Assembly (NCBI RefSeq): GCF_035590735.1
Contig: NZ_CP141595.1
Location: 3,868,001 to 3,932,000 of the forward strand
Source of the DNA: Rossellomorea aquimaris
Lineage (GTDB): Bacteria > Bacillota > Bacilli > Bacillales > Bacillaceae_B
Reading direction: 5' to 3'
Length of the DNA: 64,000 bases
Each line of letters opens with the position of its first letter. Position 1 is the first letter of the stretch. Of the stretch, positions 1 to 7,841 are shown piece after piece. The notes below the pieces were generated by a model. That model saw only the letters and a program-made list of their open reading frames with translations, ran no database searches and was not told the origin of the DNA. Position numbers and translations under genes: made by a program.

Positions 1-104
1 CCCTTGTTTCACTCAACTTTAAACAGATTTTCGAAATTTCGTCGAAGTTTATTCACAGAACGGTAACAATGTTGGAAAGAAATGCTCACAACTCAAAAAA
101 ATAA

Positions 105-136
105 CTCTCAAAATTATTTGAGAATAATTTTGAGAG
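105..136 (-). terminator. Strong hairpin, probable intrinsic terminator
   Basis: A perfect 14-bp inverted repeat (105-118 with 123-136) closes on a TGAG loop. On the minus strand it is followed by a T-rich run (positions 104-94), the form of a rho-independent terminator for leftward transcription. No gene is visible between it and the tmRNA, so which transcript it ends is unknown. Confidence 0.6.
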
Positions 137-486
137 CGGTTTATAGGTTGATTATTGGGAAAATTAAGAGCGTGTTTCGCTAACTTTGATGTCTTGATAA
201 AGCGAGTAGTAGTTGATTTCCGCTCCAATCAACTTTCCAAGTATGAGTCTTAAAGTAGACAAATTTTAATCCCTACACGTTTTAACAAGAGCATTTTCAA
301 AGTGTTCTGCGGGTAAATTTTAGCTGGTATAGTAGAAATCCTGTTTATTCAATTGCTTGTTGTCACTATTGATCTCTGGCACACAGATCTCTAATATATG
401 ATGAGGGTAACTCCTTAGATTCCTGCGAAATAACGGTTGTACCTAAAGATACTTACAAAATTATTTTTGAAAAACTTATTAATCAA
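137..486. other. Intergenic stretch, no gene seen
   Basis: About 350 bases between the hairpin at 105-136 and the tmRNA terminator hold no open frame with a credible ribosome site. The only recognisable item is the minimal repeat copy at 211-234. Confidence 0.5.
211..234. repeat. Repeat copy A: ends-only remnant of the AGTTGATT palindrome family
   Basis: The sequence consists of the left end AGTTGATT, the octamer TCCGCTCC and the right end AATCAACT. These are the two termini of the larger copies at 5334, 15592 and 50779 joined directly, with the whole interior missing. The outer flanks (AGTAGT on the left, TTCCAAG on the right) also resemble those of the full copies, so this looks like an internal deletion of a full element rather than chance. 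Confidence 0.6.
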
Positions 487-517
487 AATAAAAAACCACC
501 AAATATGTATTTGGTGG
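487..517 (-). terminator. tmRNA terminator
   Basis: CCACCAAAT (496-504) pairs with ATTTGGTGG (509-517), followed on the minus strand by a T-tract (495-487). The stem re-uses the CCACCA end of the tmRNA, so the terminator overlaps the mature 3' end. Confidence 0.8.
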
Positions 518-1150
518 AGACGGTGGGACGTGCACTTCCATGCTTTCGACATGGCACTGACTATATCTTGAACCTGTAGTAGAGGTCCTTTGGCGTATTA
601 TGCGAAATATAAATTTATCTGTTGAGAGATATAAATTCCGCATCCTAGTACTACCGAGGTTCGGCAGCCTATAAGTCGATACACGGCTGTTGGATTGCTC
701 CACATACCGCTCGGCATTGCCTTATCACACTGTGTGTGACTTAGGTTTCACCGATAAAGCCAAATTTTCACTTATGTGTTGCCACATAAGGCGACTATAA
801 CTAATCGAACCCACGTCCAGAAACATCGCCACTTAAGCGTCTACGAGCGTAGTCGATATATTCGCAAGTTCACTGCAGCTTCTGCCTATCGACGGGCGTC
901 CGTGCAGCTAGTCTGATTGTTCTCTTCCTTTGTCCTCAGACGGTGGACTCCGGCGTAGCCTACTAAGAGTGAGTCCCTTACCCTACCACATAGGCGATGG
1001 AGGGAGGAACAGCTAAAGCGCTATTATGCAGCTAAAGCTAAGTTATTGTTAGTTTTGCCAGTTATTATTGGCTTTGACGTTTTATCGTGGACGATCCCCA
1101 CGGCTCGCAACCTAAGCTCGAACTATCCCTGTCGAATCCGTAACGTCCCC
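512..1150 (-). ncRNA. ssrA: tmRNA (ssrA), interrupted by a group I intron
   Basis: The gene encodes transfer-messenger RNA, which with SmpB rescues stalled ribosomes. The 5' end GGGGACGTTACGGATTCGAC (from 1150 leftward) and the 3' end CCGTCTCCACCA (to 512) match Bacillus tmRNA. The tag reading frame at 1059-1027 encodes GKTNNNLALAA followed by tandem stops TAA TAG (1026-1021), giving a predicted tag A-GKTNNNLALAA. This is three residues shorter than the B. subtilis tag as I recall it. The gene spans 639 nt, far above the usual 360 or so. Removing the 275-nt insert at 529-803, which splits the T-loop, leaves 364 nt and restores a 7-nt T-loop (TTCGATT) between GTGGG and CCCAC. It sits downstream of smpB, as in other Bacillus. 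Confidence 0.95.
529..803 (-). mobile_element. Group I intron in the tmRNA T-loop
   Basis: The insert interrupts the T-loop between a 5' exon ending in T (804) and a 3' exon starting TCCCAC (528). It ends in G (529), as group I introns do. P1 can form between exon CGAT and intron GTCG with the required U-G wobble at the splice site. A P7 is visible: GACTTATA (677-670) pairs with TATAGTC (565-559), leaving one bulged T. The 3' strand lies in AAGATATAGTC, a typical group I S-type motif. A P9-like hairpin (CCATG/CATGG) follows near the 3' end. No homing endonuclease frame is present. Group I introns at this T-loop position have been described in some Firmicutes. The boundaries are inferred from the restored mature RNA. 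Confidence 0.85.
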
Positions 1151-1300
1151 ATGATAGAAAGGGAAGAACGGGAAAGAATAAGTTCAGCGTGTAAGTCACT
1201 TATTCAATTGTTCTTACAGCCACAAGATTACCTCGCGACATCTATTAGTATAACAAATCCTGAGATAATTGCAAATGTCAGATTCCGGAAATCTGTACAA

Positions 1301-1771
1301 TTACATCCCTTTTTGACGCTGAGCCAGTTCTCTCTGGATAGAGCGATTTGCTTCTTTTCGTTTCAAATCTTCACGTTTGTCATACTTTTTCTTACCACGG
1401 GCAAGACCGATCAGAAGCTTGGCTACACCATTTTTGATGTAAAGCTTTAACGGAACGATACTATATCCTGCTTCCTTCGAATCACCGATCAGTTTATTGA
1501 TTTGCTTTTTATGAAGCAATAGCTTACGTGTTCTGAGAGGTTCGTGATTAAATCGATTTCCCTGTTCATATGGACTGATGTGCATATTATGAACGAAAAT
1601 TTCTCCATTTTGAACACGGGCAAAAGAATCTTTCAAGTTCACGCGACCGCCACGGATCGCTTTGATTTCAGTTCCCTGCAGCACAAGACCCGCCTCATAT
1701 GTTTCTTCTACGGCATAGTCATGACGCGCCTTTTTATTTTGGGCAATAAGTTTGCCTTCTCCCTTTGGCAT
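1301..1771 (-). CDS. smpB: SsrA-binding protein SmpB
   Basis: SmpB binds the tRNA-like end of tmRNA and delivers it to stalled ribosomes. The 156-residue product has the OB-fold core (GTEIKAIR, HNMHISPYEQGNRFNHEP) and the basic KGKKKYDKR tail. The chosen start MPKGEGK (1771) has an AGGGGG site seven bases upstream and matches the family length. A longer frame to 1804 has no ribosome site. It lies just upstream of ssrA, its RNA partner, and downstream of rnr, a conserved trans-translation neighbourhood. Confidence 0.95.
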   Translation of the reverse strand: MPKGEGKLIAQNKKARHDYAVEETYEAGLVLQGTEIKAIRGGRVNLKDSFARVQNGEIFVHNMHISPYEQGNRFNHEPLRTRKLLLHKKQINKLIGDSKEAGYSIVPLKLYIKNGVAKLLIGLARGKKKYDKREDLKRKEANRSIQRELAQRQKGM

Positions 1772-1849
1772 TGGAATCCCCCTAGTCATCGCTGGTTTAC
1801 TCATTATTATCTCATATTTCTTAGAAAAATTGTATTGTTACACTTGGAA

Positions 1850-1882
1850 AAGAAAAGGAGCAAAGGTTATCCCATTGCTCCT
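1850..1882 (-). terminator. Candidate terminator after rnr
   Basis: AGGAGCAA (1856-1863) pairs with TTGCTCCT (1875-1882), followed on the minus strand by TTTTCTTTTCC. It lies directly after the rnr stop and before smpB, so it may reduce read-through from rnr. Confidence 0.5.
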
Positions 1883-1888
1883 GAACCT

Positions 1889-4231
1889 TTATTTCTTCTT
1901 TTTGCGTTTGCTTCGAGGCGCATTTTCAAAGTGTTTCTTATTCGTCTTTTTCTTCTTGTTGTTTTTCGGTGGACGCGTTGACCATTCCCCGTCCTTTTTT
2001 CGGTCTGAAGATCGATTCGATTTCCCCCGGTCCGATTTCCCTTTATCAGTGCGGATCGAGCGGACACGGTCTTCACGTTCCTTGCGATTATTCTTCATTC
2101 CTACGATTTCAAAGTCGATGGCACGCTCATCTTTATTGACGCTCACGACACGAACGGTGATCTCGTCTCCGATCCGGAATACGTTTGCGGTTCTTTCACC
2201 AATCATGGCAAGATGACGCTCATCAAACCGGTAGTAGTCGTCCGTCATATAGCTCACATGGACAAGACCTTCAATTGTGTTAGGGAGTTCGACAAACATT
2301 CCGAAGTTCGTGACGGAACTGATGATACCGTCGTACTCTTCTCCCACTTTGTCTTCCATATACTCTGCTTTTTTCAGCTCATCGGTCTCACGTTCTGCAT
2401 CCACTGCACGGCGTTCGCGGCTTGACGTGTGCTCAGCGATATGACCCATTTGGGCACCCCATTTTTCCCGTGTTGCTTGATCAACCTTGCCTTCAATCAG
2501 GTAAGTCCTGATTAAGCGATGGACAATCAAGTCAGGGTAACGACGGATCGGTGAGGTGAAATGAGTATAGAACTCTGTTGCCAGTCCAAAGTGACCTAAG
2601 CTTTCAGGATCGTATTTCGCTTGCTGCATGGAACGCAGCATCATCGTCGATACAACCATTTCTTCCGGCTGTCCCTGAACATCTTCGACAATTTCCTGAA
2701 GAGCCCGTGGATGAATTGAATTAGCTGTTCCTTTTACAATCAAGCCGAAATTTGTAATAAATTCGAAGAAGCGCTGCAGCTTATCTTCTTTCGGATCTTC
2801 ATGGATACGATAGATGAACGGTACTTCCATCCAGTGGAAATGCTCAGCAACCGTTTCGTTCGCCACTAACATGAACTCTTCGATCAGCTTTTCGGCTACT
2901 GAACGTTCACGCAGGACCACATCGGTCGGTTCCCCTTCTTCATCTACAAGCACTTTCGCTTCTTTGAAATCAAAGTCGATGGCTCCACGCTTCATGCGTT
3001 TCGTACGGAGAACCTGTGCCAAGTCTTCCATTTCCTCGAACATCGGTACCAAAGGCTCGTATTTTTTCCGAAGTTCTTCATCTTTATCTACAAGAATCTT
3101 ATTCACATCTGAATATGTCATTCGTTCGGTTGTCTTAATGACGCTTTGGAAGATTTCGTGTTTCACGATATCCCCGTCAGGTGAAATCTCCATATCACAT
3201 GATAGAGTCAAACGGTCCACCTTGGGATTAAGAGAACATATACCGTTTGATAATCGGTGCGGAATCATTGGGATGACCCGGTCCACCAAGTATACGGATG
3301 TACCTCTATCAAAAGCTTCCTGGTCAATTGGAGAGCTTTCTTTTACATAGTACGTTACGTCAGCAATATGTACCCCAAGCTTATAGTTTCCATTGGCAAG
3401 CTTCGTTACAGTCACAGCATCGTCCAAGTCCTTGGCGTCAGCACCATCGATCGTCACAATCGTCTGGTCACGCAGGTCTTTTCGATTCGGGATTTCTGAT
3501 TCATCGATTTCACTTGGCACATTATTCGCCTGATCCATGACTTCTTCAGGGAATTCGATGTCAATCCCGTGTTTATGGATGATAGAGAGAATATCGACTC
3601 CGGGATCATTTTTATGACCAAGGATTTCAATGACCTCACCCTCTGCACTCTTGCGCCCTTCAGGATAGGAAGTTAATTTCACGACGACCTTATGTCCTTC
3701 CGTTGCACCCATTTGAGCAGACTTTGGGATAAAGATATCACTCGCAAACTTCTTATCATCCGGAATGACGAATCCAAAATGTTTACTTTCCGTGAACGTC
3801 CCAACCATTTGGTCGACACCGCGCTCTACGATTCTTACAACGGTTCCTTCTCTTCTGGAACCTGAAGAAGAAGTGGACACTCTTACTAATACTATATCGC
3901 CGTGCATGGCGTTATTCGTTTCATTAGGAGGGATGAAGATATCGTCCATTCCTGATTCTTCCGGTATCACAAACGCAAATCCTTTTGCATGAGCGGATAC
4001 TTTCCCTCTTACCAGATTCATTTTTTCAGGTAAGCCGTAGCGATTACTTCTTGTGCGTACAACCAGCCCTTTCTCTTCCATTACGACAAGAGCCTTTACG
4101 AATTCCTTGAAGTTCGTGGATCCTTCAATGCCGAATGCTTCTTCAAGCTCCTGTACCGTCAATGGCTTGTATGCTTCTTCCTTCATGTAGGAAAGGAGCC
4201 TATCCACATGCTCTTTAATATTTTCGTCCAT
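1889..4231 (-). CDS. rnr: Ribonuclease R
   Basis: This is a 3'-to-5' exoribonuclease that degrades structured RNA and, with trans-translation, faulty mRNAs. The 780 residues show an N-terminal winged-helix region (1-70), cold-shock OB domains (about 75-205), the RNB catalytic domain with its aspartate cluster in DGADAKDLDDAV (residues 262-273), an S1 domain near 640-715 and a lysine-rich tail. This is the full family length. The start has AGGAGG at good spacing. It is 27 nt downstream of est and precedes smpB, as in B. subtilis. Confidence 0.96.
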   Translation of the reverse strand: MDENIKEHVDRLLSYMKEEAYKPLTVQELEEAFGIEGSTNFKEFVKALVVMEEKGLVVRTRSNRYGLPEKMNLVRGKVSAHAKGFAFVIPEESGMDDIFIPPNETNNAMHGDIVLVRVSTSSSGSRREGTVVRIVERGVDQMVGTFTESKHFGFVIPDDKKFASDIFIPKSAQMGATEGHKVVVKLTSYPEGRKSAEGEVIEILGHKNDPGVDILSIIHKHGIDIEFPEEVMDQANNVPSEIDESEIPNRKDLRDQTIVTIDGADAKDLDDAVTVTKLANGNYKLGVHIADVTYYVKESSPIDQEAFDRGTSVYLVDRVIPMIPHRLSNGICSLNPKVDRLTLSCDMEISPDGDIVKHEIFQSVIKTTERMTYSDVNKILVDKDEELRKKYEPLVPMFEEMEDLAQVLRTKRMKRGAIDFDFKEAKVLVDEEGEPTDVVLRERSVAEKLIEEFMLVANETVAEHFHWMEVPFIYRIHEDPKEDKLQRFFEFITNFGLIVKGTANSIHPRALQEIVEDVQGQPEEMVVSTMMLRSMQQAKYDPESLGHFGLATEFYTHFTSPIRRYPDLIVHRLIRTYLIEGKVDQATREKWGAQMGHIAEHTSSRERRAVDAERETDELKKAEYMEDKVGEEYDGIISSVTNFGMFVELPNTIEGLVHVSYMTDDYYRFDERHLAMIGERTANVFRIGDEITVRVVSVNKDERAIDFEIVGMKNNRKEREDRVRSIRTDKGKSDRGKSNRSSDRKKDGEWSTRPPKNNKKKKTNKKHFENAPRSKRKKKK

Positions 4232-4258
4232 GACAATCCCTCCTGATCATCGAATTCA

Positions 4259-5005
4259 TCAAACCGTCCAATCTAATTTCTCCAAGAAACCGTAGACGTC
4301 TTCATGAAGCTGTTCTTTTTCTTTATCTAATGTAATCACATGACCGGACTCTTCGTACCACTTAATGTCTTTGTCATCAGATTCAACGTTATCATAGATG
4401 ATATTCGCAGAATCCGTATTGATCATATGGTCATGCCTTGCTTGTACTACGAACGTCGGTGAATAGATCATATCCACATTTTCGCGCACGTCTGCAATCA
4501 ATTCCTGCAGGGCCTTCAATGTATTCATCGGCGTTTTCTTAAACTCTTCTATTTCTTTTTCAATTTGTTCTTCAGGTTTTCCTTCAAATTTCTTAAATTC
4601 ACGGGCGTAATCTACGACCCCTTTATACATGACTTCTTCACTTTTTATATACATCGGTGCACACATAGGGACAATACCCTTTACAGGTACAGTGTAACCT
4701 AATTTAAGAGAAAATACCCCTCCAAGGGAAAGGCCGGCAACCGCGATCTCTTCATATCCCTTACTCTTTAAAAGCTCATATCCGTCCATGACATCCTGCC
4801 ACCAATCTTCTGGCCCTGTATGAACCAATTCTTCCGGCGGTACACCATGTCCTTTATAGTGAGGGGCATGGGATGAATAACCTTTCTTTTCTAAGAAACG
4901 GCCAAGCATCCGGACGTCAGCTGAGTTTCCTGTGAATCCGTGCAGTAACAGGACGGCACGGGGACCTGCTTCAAATGTAAATGGTTTTGGTAATACGGTT
5001 TTCAT
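4259..5005 (-). CDS. est: Carboxylesterase (Est30/YvaK family)
   Basis: This is a cytosolic alpha/beta-hydrolase acting on short- to medium-chain esters, homologous to Geobacillus Est30 and B. subtilis YvaK. The 248 residues carry the oxyanion motif LLLHGFTG (19-26), nucleophile Ser93 in GLSLG, Asp192 in RHDH and His222 in SGHV, a complete triad. The natural substrate is unknown. It sits between secG and rnr. The region directly upstream is the unusual array of four palindromes at 5031-5212, whose first copy lies 26 bp from the start codon and is placed to control this gene. Confidence 0.9.
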   Translation of the reverse strand: MKTVLPKPFTFEAGPRAVLLLHGFTGNSADVRMLGRFLEKKGYSSHAPHYKGHGVPPEELVHTGPEDWWQDVMDGYELLKSKGYEEIAVAGLSLGGVFSLKLGYTVPVKGIVPMCAPMYIKSEEVMYKGVVDYAREFKKFEGKPEEQIEKEIEEFKKTPMNTLKALQELIADVRENVDMIYSPTFVVQARHDHMINTDSANIIYDNVESDDKDIKWYEESGHVITLDKEKEQLHEDVYGFLEKLDWTV

Positions 5006-5030
5006 AGCTAGTAACTCCTTTTATCTCATT

Positions 5031-5212
5031 TTAAACAAACGTTTGATTAGCTGAGAGAAGCCTTGATTTTAAAGGCTCCTTTCTGTTAAACAGTTGTTTA
5101 AATGATTTTGTTATGTAATCAGATTTCAGTGGTTTTTTTGTTAAACAAACGTTTGAATAGTAATGACGGAAGCTTGATATTACAGGCTTCGTACAGTTAA
5201 ACGATCGTTTAA
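5031..5212. promoter_or_regulatory. Array of four TTAAAC-N4-GTTTRA palindromes, 55-56-bp period
   Basis: Four 16-bp palindromes start at 5031, 5086, 5141 and 5197, with central tetramers AAAC, AGTT, AAAC and GATC; the last is a perfect palindrome. Between the sites lie smaller hairpins (for example AGCCTT/AAGGCT near 5059-5076 and GAAGC/GGCTTC near 5169-5190). Six-base half sites with a 4-base spacer suit a dimeric repressor such as a TetR-type protein, and the array covers the expected est promoter. The units look like diverged tandem duplications. The binding protein is not known. Confidence 0.6.
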
Positions 5213-5333
5213 ACCACTCTTCTTCTCTATTTTTAGCAAACATTGGTCAGACAATCCAATATTTCGCTTAAAAAAAAGTATAGTTTTTGCTTCAAAGCTC
5301 TTTTGCATGATTCCCGGCGAAAGAGTGAGTGCT

Positions 5334-5587
5334 GGTTGATTTCCGCTTCAGGTGCTCGCTTTCCGCGGGGCGTGAGTTGAGCCTCCTCGGGCTTTGCCCT
5401 GTGGGGTCTCAACTTTCCAGCTCCGGTGGCTAGCCCCTCGAGGTCATAAGCTAAATGGTCCAAGAAGGCAAAGAACGCCTTCTAGGCCCATTCATCTTAT
5501 GCTTGTCGGGGCTGTGCGAGCCGCCTACGCTTTTCGTACTTTCCCGCTATTCCCGCAGGAGTCGAGCACCTTCCGCTCCAATCAACT
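5334..5587. repeat. Repeat copy B: long form of the AGTTGATT palindrome family
   Basis: A 254-bp element has ends GGTTGATT and AATCAACT. Inside, AGGTGCTCG pairs with CGAGCACC and AGTTGAG (5375-5381) pairs with CTCAACT (5408-5414). Relative to the short copy at 15592 it carries about 120 bp extra (roughly 5418-5540), holding a further hairpin with AGCCCC/GGGGCT, CATAAG/CTTATG and a conserved AAGGC-loop-GCCTT tip. The same extra domain is in the copy at 63121. Short open frames across it are by-products of the palindrome. Confidence 0.75.
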
Positions 5588-5796
5588 TTTAAAGCTTGAG
5601 ATTATAAGCTAATAAAAACAGGTTACATTTTATTAAAACAGTCATCGTATGTAATGGTGGATTTCAACTTTAAACACTAATTCTTTCGAGTGTTTTTTGT
5701 CTCTATTAAGCTCTGCCACGAACACCCTCACCATCAAGCACACCCTGGGCAGATCATAGGTAACCAAACAATCTTTAAGAAAAAACCTATTTAAAT

Positions 5797-5827
5797 AAAA
5801 AAACCTGACCTTAATGATCAGGTTTTT
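5797..5827 (-). terminator. secG terminator
   Basis: AAAAACCTGA (5799-5808) pairs with TCAGGTTTTT (5818-5827), eight bases beyond the secG stop, with a T-run on the minus strand. It could work in both directions. Confidence 0.8.
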
Positions 5828-5834
5828 GTACGTA

Positions 5835-6062
5835 TTAGATAGCTACGATGGCAATGGTTAGTACGAAGAATAGTACCGATAATACGATTGTAATTCTGTG
5901 CAGTACTAAGTCAATACCACGAGCTTTTTGTTTTCCGAAAAGTTGTTCTGCACCACCAGAGATGGCCCCTGAAAGTCCAGCACTTTTACCTGACTGAAGT
6001 AATACAATGGCGATAAGTGCGATTGATACAATAATAAGTAAAGTGACTAATAAAGTGTGCAT
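5835..6062 (-). CDS. secG: Protein translocase subunit SecG
   Basis: SecG is a small membrane subunit of the SecYEG channel. The 75-residue product has two hydrophobic helices (about 3-22 and 53-75) separated by the glycine-rich cytoplasmic loop with the family pattern LLQSGKSAGLSGAI and GGAEQLFGKQKARG. The start MHTLLV (6062) is preceded by AGGAGGTG; the frame to 6092 lacks a ribosome site. It has its own promoter (6100-6129) and terminator, so it appears to be a single-gene unit next to est. Confidence 0.93.
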   Translation of the reverse strand: MHTLLVTLLIIVSIALIAIVLLQSGKSAGLSGAISGGAEQLFGKQKARGIDLVLHRITIVLSVLFFVLTIAIVAI

Positions 6063-6099
6063 GAGTCCCACCTCCTGATACGAACATAACATTACTACT

Positions 6100-6129
6100 A
6101 GTTTACCATAGGGATTGTGAAGTGGACAA
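6100..6129 (-). promoter_or_regulatory. secG sigma-A promoter
   Basis: On the minus strand, TTGTCC and TAAACT are separated by 18 bp, with an extended TGG before the -10. The -10 is about 38 bp upstream of the secG start. Confidence 0.55.
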
Positions 6130-6240
6130 GGTAATATTGTTTGAATTGTGGAAAGAGTTGGTTATGAATTAAGAATTAGAGTGTGCGTAGGTGTAGAATA
6201 GGATTCGATGTGCATTTCGTTTTTGGGATTATATGTTAAT
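6130..6240. other. Intergenic, no feature seen
   Basis: Nothing recognisable lies between the secG promoter and the 21-bp array, and likewise in 6290-6480 up to the eno terminator. Confidence 0.4.
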
Positions 6241-6289
6241 CGGCTGGATTCTGGGTGATTTCGGCCGTATTTTTACCAAAACCGGCTGG
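6241..6289. repeat. Short 21-bp-period CGGCYG array
   Basis: CGGCTG, CGGCCG and CGGCTG recur at 6241, 6262 and 6283, exactly 21 bp apart, in otherwise AT-rich spacer. The period and core match the longer array at 33101-33198. Confidence 0.5.
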
Positions 6290-6484
6290 GGTTCCATCGA
6301 CCCACCACCTCAAAAAGTCACCTGGGTAAGTCTTATCCATGTAGAAATATTTAAAATGGAGTACATCTACTTTGAATCGTTCTTCTTTAGCTTGTCAAGG
6401 TCCTTTTTTAGCTAAAAACCTATTAATTGTAACGTATCTTGGCAACTTTGGTTGTTGATTATAGATATAATAATGCCATTCATG

Positions 6485-6522
6485 TCAAAAAAGCAGCCCC
6501 ATCCAAAGACGGGGCTGCTTTT
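6485..6522 (-). terminator. eno terminator (end of glycolytic operon)
   Basis: AAAAGCAGCCCC pairs with GGGGCTGCTTTT (6511-6522), with a T-run on the minus strand 14 bases after the eno stop. Confidence 0.9.
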
Positions 6523-6535
6523 CGAATTGCTTGTA

Positions 6536-7828
6536 TTAGCGATTTACGTTATAGAATGTTTTCGCTCCAAGATATTGAGCTGTGTGAGCTAATTGATCTT
6601 CGATACGAAGAAGTTGGTTGTATTTCGCTACGCGGTCTGTACGTGATGGTGCACCTGTCTTGATTTGACCAGCGTTTGTTGCTACTGCAATGTCAGCGAT
6701 TGTGCTGTCTTCTGTTTCACCAGAACGGTGAGAGATGACCGCTGTGTAACCAGCGCGTTTCGCCATTTCGATTGCATCGAATGTTTCAGTAAGTGTACCG
6801 ATTTGGTTCACTTTGATCAGGATGGAGTTACCGATACCCTGCTCGATACCTTGAGAAAGCTTAGTTGTGTTTGTAACGAATAAGTCATCCCCAACTAGCT
6901 GAACTTTCTTACCGATACGCTCAGTCAGAAGTTTGAAACCATCCCAGTCGTTTTCGTCAAGACCGTCTTCGATGGAAACGATTGGATATTTGTTGCACAT
7001 TTCTTCATACCAATCAACCATTTCTGCAGATGAACGGACAACGCCTTCTCCAGAAAGATGGTACTTACCGTCTTCTTTGTTGTAGATTTCAGAAGCTGCA
7101 ACGTCCATAGCAAGAAGAACTTCTTCTCCTGGCTTGTAACCAGCTTTTTCGATTGCTTCAATAATTGTAGATAGTGCCTCTTCGTTTGACTTAAGGTTTG
7201 GAGCGAATCCACCTTCGTCACCTACTGCAGTGTTGTAGCCTTTACCTTTAAGAACCGATTTAAGGCTGTGGAAGATTTCTGTACCCATGCGCAGACCTTC
7301 TTTAAATGTAGAAGCTCCTACAGGCATGATCATGAATTCCTGGATGTCTACGTTGTTGTCAGCGTGCTCTCCACCATTAACGATGTTCATCATTGGCACT
7401 GGAAGTTGCTTCGCGTTGAATCCGCCAAGGTATTGGTATAATTCCACTCCGAAGAAGTCAGCAGCTGCACGAGCAACAGCCATGGATACACCAAGGATTG
7501 CATTCGCACCCAGTTTGCCTTTGTTTTCTGTACCGTCAAGAGCGATCATTGCCTGGTCGATTGCTACTTGCTCAGTGATGTCATAACCGATCAGTTCTTC
7601 AGCGATTTCGTTGTTTACGTTATCAACTGCTTTTTGTACCCCTTTACCAAGGTAGCGGCCTTTTTCACCGTCACGAAGTTCAACTGCTTCGTATTCACCA
7701 GTTGAAGCTCCAGATGGAACTAGTGCGCGTCCGAAAGCACCTGATTGTGTATATACTTCTACTTCAATTGTTGGGTTACCGCGTGAATCCAATACTTCAC
7801 GAGCGTATACGTCTGTAATAAATGGCAT
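6536..7828 (-). CDS. eno: Enolase
   Basis: Enolase interconverts 2-phosphoglycerate and phosphoenolpyruvate. The 430 residues are full length, with the N-terminal ARREVLDSRGNPT-type segment (here AREVLDSRGNPT), GASTG loop, metal ligands in VAAS, SIEDGL and GDDLFV, and the catalytic lysine in ILIKVNQIG. GGAGAG lies before the start. It is the last gene of the cggR-gap-pgk-tpiA-gpmI-eno operon, 13 nt after gpmI, and is followed by a strong terminator. Confidence 0.98.
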   Translation of the reverse strand: MPFITDVYAREVLDSRGNPTIEVEVYTQSGAFGRALVPSGASTGEYEAVELRDGEKGRYLGKGVQKAVDNVNNEIAEELIGYDITEQVAIDQAMIALDGTENKGKLGANAILGVSMAVARAAADFFGVELYQYLGGFNAKQLPVPMMNIVNGGEHADNNVDIQEFMIMPVGASTFKEGLRMGTEIFHSLKSVLKGKGYNTAVGDEGGFAPNLKSNEEALSTIIEAIEKAGYKPGEEVLLAMDVAASEIYNKEDGKYHLSGEGVVRSSAEMVDWYEEMCNKYPIVSIEDGLDENDWDGFKLLTERIGKKVQLVGDDLFVTNTTKLSQGIEQGIGNSILIKVNQIGTLTETFDAIEMAKRAGYTAVISHRSGETEDSTIADIAVATNAGQIKTGAPSRTDRVAKYNQLLRIEDQLAHTAQYLGAKTFYNVNR

Positions 7829-7841
7829 TTAGAATCTCTCC

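Noticed and set aside
479..703. A 74-codon minus-strand frame
   Set aside because: It lies within the intron and 3' part of the tmRNA and has no ribosome site.
5031..5212. The 55-bp array as a CRISPR
   Set aside because: The conserved part is only 16 bp, the intervals are related to each other, and no cas genes are in the window.
5031..5243. A 70-codon minus-strand frame across the palindrome array
   Set aside because: It lacks a ribosome site and its weak internal repeats follow from the 55-bp DNA units, which are not a multiple of three.
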